Shown in pieces: positions 18,132 to 26,993 of a stretch of 64,000 nucleotides of DNA (positions are counted from its first letter, which is position 1; the number at the start of each line of letters is the position of its first letter). This DNA is from Paraburkholderia polaris (GTDB lineage: Bacteria; Pseudomonadota; Gammaproteobacteria; Burkholderiales; Burkholderiaceae), in NCBI RefSeq assembly GCF_012927345.1, contig NZ_JABBGJ010000004.1, forward strand, positions 241,644-305,643, given 5' to 3'. Made by a program: the position numbers and the translations under genes. The notes under the pieces are model-generated. The model was not told the DNA's origin. It did not search any database and saw only the letters and a program-made list of their open reading frames with translations.

Positions 18132-18231
18132 GTTACAAGCGGAGGTTACAAGCGGGGTTACAAGCGAAGATTACAAGCGAAGATTACAAGCGGAGAGTTA
18201 CAAGCCGACGGTTACAAGCGGACCGTTACAT
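18132..18231. repeat. Degenerate 12-14 bp tandem repeat
   Basis: TTACAAGC occurs seven times at 12-14 bp spacing, plus one partial copy (TTACA at 18226). Spacer bases vary (GGAGG, GGGG, GAAGA, CGACGG). The array lies directly downstream of the hydratase stop, inside its 3' untranslated region. Confidence 0.85.
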
Positions 18232-18254
18232 GTACACCCGGTACACCGCCACGC

Positions 18255-19016
18255 TCAGGTCAGTTCAATCTCCACTTCCCCGAGACCGTCGATATGGCCG
18301 CGCACAATGCCCGCCTTGTCCACACTGTGCGCGCCGACGTACGAACCGGTCGTGATCGTCCATTCTGGCTCGATGGTGATGCCCATGGCGGCGCAATGGT
18401 TGACGAACCACACCAGCAGTTCGCGCGGATCGCCAGCCGGATTACCGGTGGCGTCCGGCACCAGCGAGTCGCCGTCGAAACTCAGCTCCAGTTCGGGCGA
18501 TACGAAATCGAAGCCGCGTGCGAGGCCTGCATAGGCGACCGGATGACCGGTGACCAATGCGCCGTTGTTCTGTGCATCGGCCAGTTGCGCGAGCGGCGCG
18601 ACGTTGGGCCAGTCGGCAAAGCGGCTATCGACGATCTCGATGGCCGGCAGCACGACACCGACCTTCGAGAGCACCTCGTCACGCGCATAAGCCCGGCCGC
18701 GCGGCTCGATGGCCTCGGCGAAACGAAAGGCAATCTCCAGCTCCACCAGCACGCGGAAGAAGCCGGCGTGGGCCACCCGCGCGGGCGACGGCAGCACCAG
18801 CGAAGCCGGAATCGGCGCGCCGGCGGCAGCCCCGCCCGGCACTCTGGCGCCGATCTTCCACGCTCCCGTCGAATCGCCGAGGCCTGCGATGACAGCCTGC
18901 TGGATCGCGTATGCGGTTGCCGCGTCAGGCGGCAGGCTGTCGGGTGGAGGCGCATCGATCGGGCGATGCTGCCTGCGAGCTTCGACGAGGCGGTGCGCGA
19001 GGTCGTGTGGCGTCAT
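18255..19016 (-). CDS. 2-keto-4-pentenoate hydratase-like protein (FAH superfamily)
   Basis: This protein of 253 residues is similar in layout to MhpD-type hydratases and decarboxylases that act on 2-hydroxypentadienoate in aromatic meta-cleavage pathways. The N-terminal helix pattern (LVEARRQHRPIDAP), AWKIGA, and the acidic metal-binding cluster (VELEIAFRF, PAIEIVDSR) are as in the family. AAAGGACC precedes the ATG. No other catabolic gene is adjacent, so the in vivo substrate is open. Confidence 0.82.
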   Translation of the reverse strand: MTPHDLAHRLVEARRQHRPIDAPPPDSLPPDAATAYAIQQAVIAGLGDSTGAWKIGARVPGGAAAGAPIPASLVLPSPARVAHAGFFRVLVELEIAFRFAEAIEPRGRAYARDEVLSKVGVVLPAIEIVDSRFADWPNVAPLAQLADAQNNGALVTGHPVAYAGLARGFDFVSPELELSFDGDSLVPDATGNPAGDPRELLVWFVNHCAAMGITIEPEWTITTGSYVGAHSVDKAGIVRGHIDGLGEVEIELT

Positions 19017-19030
19017 GTCGGTCCTTTATG

Positions 19031-19070
19031 GCTGGCGCGTTGAGCGGTGGGCTGGCGCGTTGAGCGGTGG
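19031..19070. repeat. Two identical 20-bp tandem units
   Basis: GCTGGCGCGTTGAGCGGTGG is present twice in direct succession just upstream of the hydratase start. A partial third copy begins at 19071. Confidence 0.8.
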
Positions 19071-19247
19071 GCTGCGGCGCTGAGTTGCAGCAGTTGGGAT
19101 AGCGGGCTCACGGTCCGCGCGCTGACTCCCTGAAACGGCGATGTTGCCGATGCAAGCCGTAGTCGCGCCCGTCAATGTACCGGATCGCGACGCTCGCCAG
19201 GGCGTGGACAACGCTTGTGAACGTTACTTAGTCCGCAGACCATGAAA

Positions 19248-19281
19248 AAAGACCGCGGTTGCATGCGCAATCGCGGTCTTT
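19248..19281 (-). terminator. Rho-independent terminator of the chemoreceptor gene
   Basis: A 15-bp stem with one G-T wobble (AAAGACCGCGGTTGC, loop ATGC, GCAATCGCGGTCTTT) is followed on the minus strand by six T residues in all. It lies about 190 bp after the chemoreceptor stop. The intervening stretch 19282-19469 shows no gene. Confidence 0.75.
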
Positions 19282-19469
19282 ATCGTCATGCGGCCGATCC
19301 GCACAAGCGTGATTCCGTCTAATGTTTCATCGGGAACGAATGTTGCAACACGGTGGCCGTCGCATGACCGGTCGTAGCGCCTGGCGTCGCGTTCAAAACG
19401 CGGCGCTGACGGCGCACGACCTGGCACATTGCCGCGCGCTCCCATGCCGCGCCAGTCATTTGTTCCCGA

Positions 19470-21242
19470 TCAGAAAGTTTCCCAATCCTGATCGCTGCCG
19501 GCGCTCGCCACGGCCCTGGCCGGCGCCCTCGTCGGCGCGGCGGCAGTCGGCGCTGCTGCGGGTACGGCAGGTGCCCTGGCTACTGTGACGGGCTGCGCAC
19601 CAGTTTGTGACATGGAGTGTGACACTTTGCGTGCCGCCGCCGAGCGAACCGGCGCGGCCGCGCGCTTCGGCGCAGCGTTCACCGGCGCCTTGTAGCCGCT
19701 TTCTTCAAGCTGGAACACCGCGACCGCGGCACGCAGCTTGCCGGCCTGATCTTCGAGCGAAGATGCTGCCGCGGCGGCTTCTTCGACCAGCGCGGCGTTC
19801 TGCTGCGTCACCTCGTCCATCTGGGTGACCGCGCGCGCCACCTGGTCGATGCCGCTGCTTTGCTCTTCCGAGGCCGCGGCGATCTCGCCCATGATGTCGG
19901 TCACGCGCTGCACCGCGCCGATGATCTCGGTCATCGTGCGGCCCGCATCGTCGACCAGCGCCGAGCCGGACTGTACGCGCTCCACCGAGGTGTCGATCAG
20001 CTCCTTGATTTCCTTGGCCGCCGCCGACGAACGCTGCGCGAGGCTGCGCACTTCGCCTGCCACCACCGCGAACCCGCGCCCTTCTTCGCCGGCCCGCGCC
20101 GCTTCCACGGCCGCATTCAGGGCCAGGATGTTGGTCTGGAACGCAATCCCTTCGATGATCGAAATGATGTCGGCAATCTTCGCCGAGCTCTGATTGATGT
20201 CGCCCATTGTGCCGACCACCTGACTGACCACCGCGCTGCCCCGGTTGGCGATCTCCGACGCATTGGCCGCGAGCGAGCTCGCCTGGCGGGCATTGTCGGC
20301 GTTCTGCTTGACCGTGCCGGTCAGCTCTTCCATGCTCGACGCGGTTTCCTGCAGTGCCGACGCCTGCTCTTCCGTGCGCGAGGACAGGTCGATATTGCCC
20401 GCCGCGATCTGGCGCGTGGCCGTCGCGATCGATTCACTTCCGCCGCGCACCGTACGCACCGTTTCGGTGAGACTGCGCTGCATTTTGGCGATGCCTTCAA
20501 GCAACTGCCCCATTTCGTCACGCGAGGTGACCATGACCGGGCGGCGCAGATCGCCTGCGGAGATCGCGTCGAAATGACCGAGGGCTTCGCCCAGCGGGCG
20601 GGCAATCGCACGGCTGAGCGTCAGATAGGACAGCACGGCGGCAAGCACGCCAACCAGCAGCGCAACGGCGCTCACCATGCGGAACAATTCGAAATTGCTT
20701 TGCGCGGAGTCGTAGCCTTGCTTGGCCGAGACGAACTGGAACTTGCGCAGCGCGTCGTCCGAGTCGACGAGCTCGTTGTACTTCGCCGACAAGCGCGTGG
20801 CGCCGTCGACGATCTTGCTCTGGTCGCTCGCCGTAACGATCGCCGCAAAAGCGTCCAGCTGCTGATGCAGCGCATCGCGTTTGGCGATGACGTCCTGTGC
20901 GAGACGGTCTTCCTCGGCGTCGCGCGGCAGGTCCATATACTTTTTCCACCACATGTCGGATGTGACGCGCATCGCACGCGCGCGCTCGATCGTTGGCGCC
21001 GCTTCCGGCGTGCCGATCATGAACACGGCCCGGTCGAGTGTCAGCCGCTCGCGCGCGGCATACAGCTCGGCGTTGCCGATATCGACAGCGCTCGGCATGG
21101 CATTGGTGAAAGTGTCCTGATAAGCGTCGTTCGAACGGCTCATGCCGAACAACCCGAAAACGCCAATGGCGACTAGCAGCGCGGCGAGAAAAGCCATCGT
21201 GAGGCCAATCCGCGCCTTGATCGTGATGCCTTTGTTCAACAT
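19470..21242 (-). CDS. Methyl-accepting chemotaxis protein
   Basis: This receptor is about 590 residues long from the ATG at 21242 (AGGAAC seven bases upstream). TM1 lies near residues 12-34 and TM2 near 185-205, bounding a periplasmic four-helix sensor of about 150 residues. HAMP follows (LSRAIARPLGEALGHFD), then the signalling domain with the conserved tip GIAFQTNILALNAAVEAARA. An Ala/Pro-rich linker ends in DWETF, matching the xWETF tether that binds CheR and CheB in high-abundance receptors. The ligand is unknown. A candidate flagellar sigma-28 promoter lies about 100 bp upstream. Confidence 0.93.
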   Translation of the reverse strand: MLNKGITIKARIGLTMAFLAALLVAIGVFGLFGMSRSNDAYQDTFTNAMPSAVDIGNAELYAARERLTLDRAVFMIGTPEAAPTIERARAMRVTSDMWWKKYMDLPRDAEEDRLAQDVIAKRDALHQQLDAFAAIVTASDQSKIVDGATRLSAKYNELVDSDDALRKFQFVSAKQGYDSAQSNFELFRMVSAVALLVGVLAAVLSYLTLSRAIARPLGEALGHFDAISAGDLRRPVMVTSRDEMGQLLEGIAKMQRSLTETVRTVRGGSESIATATRQIAAGNIDLSSRTEEQASALQETASSMEELTGTVKQNADNARQASSLAANASEIANRGSAVVSQVVGTMGDINQSSAKIADIISIIEGIAFQTNILALNAAVEAARAGEEGRGFAVVAGEVRSLAQRSSAAAKEIKELIDTSVERVQSGSALVDDAGRTMTEIIGAVQRVTDIMGEIAAASEEQSSGIDQVARAVTQMDEVTQQNAALVEEAAAAASSLEDQAGKLRAAVAVFQLEESGYKAPVNAAPKRAAAPVRSAAARKVSHSMSQTGAQPVTVARAPAVPAAAPTAAAPTRAPARAVASAGSDQDWETF

Positions 21243-21347
21243 GCTTGTTCCTGTACTTAGCAAATGAGAGGCTGCGTGCGCAGCGCGAGGTAGCGTGTGG
21301 CGTCTGCCTACGTGGCGCTGATTTGAAGCCGCGCTCTAATACTCACG

Positions 21348-21374
21348 TTTACGGCATTCCATATGCATACTTGA
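21348..21374 (-). promoter_or_regulatory. Candidate sigma-28 (FliA) promoter of the chemoreceptor
   Basis: The minus strand reads TCAA, 15 bases, GCCGTAAA. This has the exact spacing of the FliA consensus TAAA-N15-GCCGATAA, with six of eight -10 bases matching. It starts transcription about 100 bp before the receptor gene, in an AT-rich patch. Confidence 0.45.
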
Positions 21375-21507
21375 AGGATTTATATGGTATGAAGAAAACC
21401 GTTGTAAGCAATTGGAAGAAATTACAAACAACTGACAGGCCGCGCGTGTGCGGAGCTCACGCAGCGCTTTTGGTAGTCAGGGAAGTGATTTCAGGCGGCA
21501 CGAAAAA

Positions 21508-21538
21508 CCGGACGCGAAGCCTTTCGCCTCGCGTCCGG
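21508..21538 (-). terminator. Rho-independent terminator of the sugar operon
   Basis: A perfect 10-bp stem (CCGGACGCGA with TCGCGTCCGG) is followed by five T residues on the minus strand, 17 bp after the stop of the LacI-type regulator. Confidence 0.85.
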
Positions 21539-21555
21539 CAACGCAGTGCCCGATC

Positions 21556-22596
21556 TCAGGCCGCCAGATCGCGCCTGGCCACACCGGCCCATGTCGCGGT
21601 CGATTCGCGCACGATCAGGCGCGGCGACACAACGCGCCGGCGCCCCGGCGCGCGCGGATTGCCCGACGACGTCCCGGCGATGCGTTCGATCAGCGTCTGC
21701 GCAGCCATATCGCCGAGCGCGCGGACCGACTGCCCCACGGTCGAGAGCGACGGATAAGTGAATCGTCCCAGTTCGATATCGTCGAAACCGATGATCGAGC
21801 AATCGCGCGGCACGCTGATATTGCGCTCCGCCGCGGCGCGCAGCGCGCCGATGCCCATCATGTCGTTGCCGGCAAATATCGCTGACGGCTTTACGGTATC
21901 GAACAGTTGCCCAGCCGCGCGATGGCCGCCCGTCCCCGAAGCGTCGCTTTCGACAATCGCACCGGCCGGAATCTCGATGCCGCGCTCCGTCATGGCGCGA
22001 ATAAAGCCGTGTACCCGCATGGCGCTCACCGCCGTCTTCACCGGCCCGGTGATGCAGCCGATCCGCACGTGCCCCAATTCGAGCAGATGACGCGTTGCGA
22101 GGTAGCCGCCCTTCTCGTGGTCGATCTGCACCAGATCCGCGTTAATACCTTCGATATTGCGATCCACGACGACCAGCGGCTCGCGGGCGTCAGCGAGTGT
22201 CTGCGCCAGCACCGCGTCATCGCCTGCGGAGGCGACGATCAGTCCGTCGATACGCTTTTCCTGCAGTACGCGCAGATAGTTACGCTGCTTGGCCGGATCG
22301 TCGTCAGAATTGCAGAAGAACAGGCAGTAGCCGTTGCGCGAGCAACCGTCCTCGATACCGCGCGCCATTTCCGCGAAATACGGGTTCGTGCTGTTCGGCA
22401 CCACCAGACCGATCGTCGCCGTCGCCCGCGCCTTGAGCGAGCGGGCCACCGCCGACGGCACATAGTGAAGCTGACGGATCGCGTGTTCGACCTTCGCGCG
22501 CACGTCGGCCGACACCGGCCGTGAGTTGTTCACCACGTGCGATACCGTCGTGAACGACACGCCTGCCACGGCCGCTACATCTTTGATCGTCGCCAT
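21556..22596 (-). CDS. LacI family transcriptional regulator (RbsR-like)
   Basis: This repressor of 346 residues has an N-terminal helix-turn-helix with TIKDVAAVAGVSFTTVSHVVNN at 3-24 and the hinge helix PSAVARSLKA, followed by a sugar-binding periplasmic-protein-like domain (GLVVPNSTNPYFAEMARGIED). It is intact and is the last gene of the operon whose first gene is a sugar-binding protein. The palindrome GCAAACGTTTGC upstream of that gene is a fitting operator. The ATPase and permease genes between them are degraded, so the repressor now controls an incomplete uptake system. Confidence 0.88.
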   Translation of the reverse strand: MATIKDVAAVAGVSFTTVSHVVNNSRPVSADVRAKVEHAIRQLHYVPSAVARSLKARATATIGLVVPNSTNPYFAEMARGIEDGCSRNGYCLFFCNSDDDPAKQRNYLRVLQEKRIDGLIVASAGDDAVLAQTLADAREPLVVVDRNIEGINADLVQIDHEKGGYLATRHLLELGHVRIGCITGPVKTAVSAMRVHGFIRAMTERGIEIPAGAIVESDASGTGGHRAAGQLFDTVKPSAIFAGNDMMGIGALRAAAERNISVPRDCSIIGFDDIELGRFTYPSLSTVGQSVRALGDMAAQTLIERIAGTSSGNPRAPGRRRVVSPRLIVRESTATWAGVARRDLAA

Positions 22597-22715
22597 AACC
22601 TGTTGCTCTCCTGCCTGTTGTTCCCGCCGGCCACGCCATCTGGCGACCCACCGGACGTCTTCATCGAAGACAGACCAAACCCATGAATACTTACGCTTTA
22701 CCGCACTTCCCGCTT

Positions 22716-23063
22716 TTACCGCACTTCCCGCTGCAACTGCTCTTGATACGCGAAAGTACCGGCGACCGGCGCCGCCATCATTGCGCGCTTACGGCGGCTG
22801 CGATAGGTATCCAGCACCACCGCAACCACGATCAGGAACGCCGGCGAGCCGCCTGGCGCCAGCAGCGAGAACAGCACGATCATCGCCAGCAACGCACCGG
22901 CGAGGCCCAGGTAGTTCGAAAAGCCGAGCCGCGTGCCGGCCGGCTTGCCGCTTGCCTGCGGCAGCAGCGGCGCGGACGGGTCGGCGGGCGGCATGACTGT
23001 CGCCCCTGCCGGCGCTGCATCTGGTGTGCCACTCGATCCTTCACGCACCGATTGATCGGTCAT
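22716..23063 (-). pseudogene. Relic of a sugar ABC permease gene (rbsC-like), internally deleted
   Basis: The frame encodes 115 residues: a leader with the permease N-terminus (RLGFSNYLGLAGALLAMIVLFSLL) fused at about residue 74 to what looks like the permease C-terminus (VVAVVLDTYRSRRKR). RbsC-type permeases are usually about 320-340 residues, so most membrane segments are missing. The ATG overlaps the TGA of the preceding ATPase relic by 4 bp, preserving the original operon joint. The 17-bp sequence TTACCGCACTTCCCGCT is present twice near its 3' end. It might still be translated, but it cannot be a working permease. Confidence 0.75.
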
Positions 23064-23490
23064 GACAGACTCCCTGCTTCATGGGTGTCGGGGAGATGCA
23101 GCAGCGCTTCGCGGCTGCGGTAGCTGGCGAAAGCCGCGGCCAGCAACGCATCCTGCGCCCCGTTGTCGCGCTCGAACACACCCGTCATGCTTCCCGCGGA
23201 CATCACGCCGTCCGGTCGCAGATCAGCATCAGCTTACGCAGGTCGCTCGACACCACGACAAGCGCGCCCTTCACGAGCCAACGCACCCATCAATCCATAC
23301 ACGTCGAACTTCGCGCCGACGTCGATGCCGCGCGTCGGCTCGTCGAGGATCAGCACCCGGCAGTCGTCGATCAGATTGCGCGCGATCTCCACCCTCTGCT
23401 GATGCCCGATGCCCGATGCCGAGTTCGCCGACCCAGCGTAGCCGGATCGATCGCATCGAGCCCGACTTGCGCCATCGCATGGCGCTTACC
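23064..23490 (-). pseudogene. Relic of a sugar ABC ATPase gene (rbsA-like), chimeric and frameshifted
   Basis: Translation on the minus strand in shifting frames gives [14 protein letters not shown], then [60 protein letters not shown], and a C-terminus ending near LLHLPDTHEAGS. The first part matches the N-terminal ABC cassette of RbsA-type ATPases. The part from [12 protein letters not shown] matches the C-terminal cassette. The join lies in the shared LDEPT motif. At least three frame breaks are visible, one at a 7-bp duplication (GCATCGG) near 23405-23425. Walker A is absent. The relic cannot power transport. Confidence 0.75.
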
Positions 23491-23671
23491 TCTGGAATTA
23501 ACGGCGGCGCAGCAGGTTTCTTGAGCGTTTATTGAATTGGCGCGGATTCGCGTGTTTTTTCCACGCATTCAGCATGCAATGGCGTGAGCGCGAACCCGCG
23601 TGCCTGGGCTTGTTACGGTGCTTCTGGCAGTGCTTCTTGCTTTGCGTGTTCCGGTACTGACTGCCCGACGC

Positions 23672-24631
23672 TTACTTGGTCACGAGGTCGCACGGCGTTT
23701 CCACCACGCCAGACAACTGCGACTGCTTCTTGTGCTCGTTGATCGCCTTCAGCGCGGTGTCGATACCGAACACAGCCTGCTTGGCGGCGTACTGGTCGGC
23801 GGTGGCGAGGACACGGCCATCCTTCAGCATCGGCCTGATTGCGCCGATGTTGTCGTAGCCGACCACCAGCACCTTGCCCTGTTTGCCTGCCGCCCGCACG
23901 GCCGAGACCGCGCCGATTGCCATATTGTCGTTGCCGGCCAGAAGCGCCTTCAGGTTCGGATACTCATTGAGCATGGCCGACGCCACTGCGTTGCCCTTGT
24001 CGATTTCCCATTCGCCCGATTGCACCGACACGACCTTGGCGCCGACGGTCTGCATGGCATCCTTGAAGCCCGCGGTGCGTTGTTGCGCGTTGGTGGTAGT
24101 CGACACGCCTTCGATGATGCCGACTTCATCGCCCGCCTTCAGCTTTTTGGCCAGATAGTCGCCGACCTTCTGGGCGCCCTTGCGGTTATCCGGGCCGACG
24201 AACGGCACGTTCAGGTCTTTCGACTTGAGCACGTCCGGGTCGAGGCGGTTGTCGATGTTCACGACAATGATGCCCGCGTCGACGGCCTTCTTGACGACCG
24301 GCACCAGCGCCTTCGAATCAGCTGGGGCCAGCACGATCGCATCGACCTTCGAAACGATCATCTGTTCGACGATACGGATCTGGTTCGCGGTGTCGGTCTC
24401 GTCCTTGATGCCGTTGGTGATCAGGTCGAACTGGGAGGAATTGTGTTTCTGGTAGTCCTTCGCACCGGTTTCCATGGTGAGGAAGAACTCGTTCGCGAGC
24501 GACTTCATGACCAGCGCAACCTTCGGCTTATGGGCGGCCCCGCTTTGCGCATAAGCGGAAGAAAACGGCAAAGCGGCGGCGGTGACGAAAACTGCGGCCG
24601 CCAGCATGCGGCGGCGAATGCGATGGCTCAT
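23672..24631 (-). CDS. Sugar ABC transporter substrate-binding protein (RbsB-like)
   Basis: This periplasmic binding protein is about 319 residues long from the ATG at 24631 (GGAG six bases upstream). Another ATG two codons earlier is too close to that site. The signal peptide core is MLAAAVFVTAAALPFSSAYA. The mature part follows the RbsB pattern (KVALVMKSLANEFFLTMETGAKDY, APADSKALVPVVKKAVDAGI, LLAGNDNMAIGAVSAVRAAG). It is intact although its ATPase and permease genes are relics, so it either feeds another transporter, serves as a chemoreceptor ligand carrier, or is on the way to decay. Confidence 0.88.
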   Translation of the reverse strand: MSHRIRRRMLAAAVFVTAAALPFSSAYAQSGAAHKPKVALVMKSLANEFFLTMETGAKDYQKHNSSQFDLITNGIKDETDTANQIRIVEQMIVSKVDAIVLAPADSKALVPVVKKAVDAGIIVVNIDNRLDPDVLKSKDLNVPFVGPDNRKGAQKVGDYLAKKLKAGDEVGIIEGVSTTTNAQQRTAGFKDAMQTVGAKVVSVQSGEWEIDKGNAVASAMLNEYPNLKALLAGNDNMAIGAVSAVRAAGKQGKVLVVGYDNIGAIRPMLKDGRVLATADQYAAKQAVFGIDTALKAINEHKKQSQLSGVVETPCDLVTK

Positions 24632-24684
24632 GCACATCTCCAGGGTCTGTCGGGCTCGCGGTCGAGCCGTATTTTTAGTTGTGA

Positions 24685-24696
24685 GCAAACGTTTGC
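24685..24696. promoter_or_regulatory. Palindromic operator for a LacI-type regulator
   Basis: The perfect 12-bp palindrome GCAAACGTTTGC, 53 bp before the binding-protein start, has the central AAACGTTT shared by RbsR/PurR-type operators. It is the natural target for the regulator encoded at 21556-22596. Confidence 0.65.
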
Positions 24697-24920
24697 GGGG
24701 CCTATTCTCAGCGTGCCCGGTTCGGACTGTCAACGATTCGCGGTGTTGCGGTGCACCGGTTGGCAGATTTGCCGCCAGCTGCAAGCTCAGCGGCCGGCGG
24801 GCCGTCTATGCTGGACTTTTATTGCGCACGGTGCAAGCGGGAACAACGCGTGGCGATGGGGGCGTGGCGCGCCGAACGTGCTGCATGCGCCTCTCCGGCT
24901 ATTCGGCGGCTAACGGTCTG

Positions 24921-25898
24921 TTAAAGCCAGCCGGCCTTGCGGAAGCGCCAGTACAGGACCAGATCCACGGTCAGCATCACGGCCAGACAGATTGGATAGC
25001 CGAACTTGTAGTGCAGCTCGGGGATGCTCTGGAAGTTCATCCCGTAGATGCCGGCGATCATGGTCGGCACCGCGAACAATGCGGCGAACGAGCCAAGCCG
25101 CTTGGTCACCTCGCTTTCGGCGAGCGAGATCATCCCCAGATTGACCTGCACCGCGGTAACGATCATTTCGCGCCGGCCGTCGATGGTTCTGACGATCCGC
25201 TCGAGATGGTCGTAGACGTCGCGAAAGTAAGCCTGCATGCCTTCGCAGATGCTCGGAATGCGGCCGCCGGTCAATTTGCCGATCGCTTCCTGCAGTGGTG
25301 CTATATGGTGCTGCAGGATCACGAGACGGCGTTTCAACGAGTACAGATCCTCGATGATCGCGCGCGACGCGGCCGAATTATTGCGCTCGAAGATGCGGTC
25401 TTCGAGCGCTTCGATCTCGGTGTTCATCGCCTCGACGATCGGAAAATAACGATCGACGATGTCGTCGGCCAGCGCGTACAGCACAAACGCCGAGCCCTCC
25501 TTGAGCAATTGCGGCTCGCGCTCGCAACGGGCGCGAACGTTCTGGAAGCCGGCGCGCGTGCCGCGGCGCACCGACAACACATAGTTGTGCCCCACGAACA
25601 CGTCGACCTCGCCGATCAGCAGTTCGCCCTCTTCGTCCATTTCCACGGTATGCATGACGGCGAATAACGACTCGCCGTACTCCTCGATTTTCGGGCGCTG
25701 ATGGCCGTTTTGCGCATCCTCGATCGCGAGTTCGTGCAGACCGAACTCGTGCTTCATCACGGCAAGTTCGTCCGGCCCCGGGTCTTTCAGCGCGACCCAG
25801 ACGAAGCACTCGGGCCGCGCCACGTAGTCGCTGATGCTATCGATATCGATGTCAGCCAGCTTCCGGCCGTCCTGATAGGCGGCGCAATTGATCAGCAT
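24921..25898 (-). CDS. corA: CorA family magnesium/cobalt transporter
   Basis: This protein of 325 residues has a large acidic cytoplasmic N-terminal domain with helical stretches, and two C-terminal membrane helices. The signature YGMN lies at 284-287 at the end of the first helix and is followed by an FQSIPEL loop, as in typical CorA channels. The C-terminus carries basic residues (RFRKAGWL). AAGGTAATC precedes the ATG. It would form a pentameric Mg2+ channel in the inner membrane. It is a single-gene unit. Confidence 0.93.
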   Translation of the reverse strand: MLINCAAYQDGRKLADIDIDSISDYVARPECFVWVALKDPGPDELAVMKHEFGLHELAIEDAQNGHQRPKIEEYGESLFAVMHTVEMDEEGELLIGEVDVFVGHNYVLSVRRGTRAGFQNVRARCEREPQLLKEGSAFVLYALADDIVDRYFPIVEAMNTEIEALEDRIFERNNSAASRAIIEDLYSLKRRLVILQHHIAPLQEAIGKLTGGRIPSICEGMQAYFRDVYDHLERIVRTIDGRREMIVTAVQVNLGMISLAESEVTKRLGSFAALFAVPTMIAGIYGMNFQSIPELHYKFGYPICLAVMLTVDLVLYWRFRKAGWL

Positions 25899-26129
25899 GT
25901 TGGATTACCTTGAAAACGGAACAGACCGGCCGGCGTTGCACTGTGCGTAAGCCCGGTGGCGGATCTGCATAAACGAATGCGCGACAGCCGCCATGTTAAG
26001 GGCTATGCGTGAGCGTCATGTATCCAATTGTTAAAGCTTGCGCGCGGCGGCGGCCCGCACAGTCCCGCGCAGTTCAAGACTGCCCGCCGCAATCGGGCTT
26101 TGTCAGGCTTTGTCAGGCTCTGCCCCGCG

Positions 26130-26570
26130 CTATCGGGCAACTCTGCGCAAAGCGATGCTGCGATCGTCGCCGAAGGTGACCGACGCGCGGTTCGTATAAC
26201 GCGTATCGGCCGTGACCGTAAAGCGCATCTCCACGACCGGGTCGAATTGCGTGGAGACACCGATGCGATGCACGCCCGGGCTCAGATAGAAGACCACATG
26301 TTCGCCGTTCATCAGATCGGTGACCTGCTCGCCGTCGATATACACCAAGGCATCGCGGAGCCGGACGATCACGTCGCGGGAACGTTCGCGCCGCACGTCC
26401 ACGGCAACGAGGCCGGTGCCCGGCTGCGTGTAACCGGGCTGGACGATGCGCGCTTGCGGCACCTCCTTGAACGGGACGGGTTCAGCAGGTGTCGAGGCGC
26501 AACCGGCGAGCGACGCGATCGCCAGCGCAAGCAGCGCGGCTTTGCAGTGGAAGTGCTGGCGCATCGGCAT
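26130..26570 (-). CDS. Putative lipoprotein
   Basis: This protein of 146 residues has a lipoprotein signal peptide (LLALAIASLAGCAS, modified Cys at about 24). GGAG lies eight bases before the ATG. The mature part is beta-rich, with VRRERSRDVIVRLRDALVYIDGEQV and VFYLSPGVHRIGV. This pattern, a small carbohydrate- or peptidoglycan-linked beta domain, resembles DUF2846-type lipoproteins, but the assignment is uncertain. It would be anchored in the outer or inner membrane. It is divergent from cydX. The gap 25899-26129 upstream of corA contains only short TTTGTCAGGC duplications. Confidence 0.75.
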   Translation of the reverse strand: MPMRQHFHCKAALLALAIASLAGCASTPAEPVPFKEVPQARIVQPGYTQPGTGLVAVDVRRERSRDVIVRLRDALVYIDGEQVTDLMNGEHVVFYLSPGVHRIGVSTQFDPVVEMRFTVTADTRYTNRASVTFGDDRSIALRRVAR

Positions 26571-26843
26571 GCTGGGTCTCCGGTGTGGTTGGTGGTGTTG
26601 CTCTTGTTATAGGCGCATTGCGCCATCCTGCCCGAACGGCCAGAGTCCGTGCCCCTCTTGCACCGGACCGCGTTCTTCTTCATGATCGCTGCAAAGCGCC
26701 GCGTTGTGGGCGCCGCGCGCTGCGGATTTACCCTCAGAGCCGCCGCGCGCTACCTTTATCTGCCAGCAGGTTTGCTTCCCCGTACCGGCTATGCGCAATG
26801 GTTCATCGCCTGCCTCGCCGGACATACGATCAAGGAGACTGCA

Positions 26844-26993
26844 ATGTGGTATTTCACCTGGATTCTCGGCATCGGCGTGGCATTGGGCTTCGGCATCATC
26901 AATGTGATGTGGCTGGAAGCCGGCGGCAAGTTCGCGCGCGACCCGCAGCACGCCGCCACCCCGCCCGCCGCCCCCGAGGACACGTCTTCGTGA
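26844..26993 (+). CDS. cydX: CydX/YbgT-type small subunit of cytochrome bd oxidase
   Basis: This protein of 49 residues begins MWYFTWILGIGVALGFGIIN and continues VMWLEAGG. That is the family signature: one membrane helix starting at the N-terminal MWYF, followed by WLE. CydX binds CydA and stabilises the haem groups of cytochrome bd. AAGGAG sits seven bases before the ATG. The usual partners cydA and cydB are not in the window. The 3' end overlaps the start of a P-loop kinase gene by 4 bp (GTGA). The C-terminal tail is Pro/Ala-rich and variable. Confidence 0.85.
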   Translation: MWYFTWILGIGVALGFGIINVMWLEAGGKFARDPQHAATPPAAPEDTSS

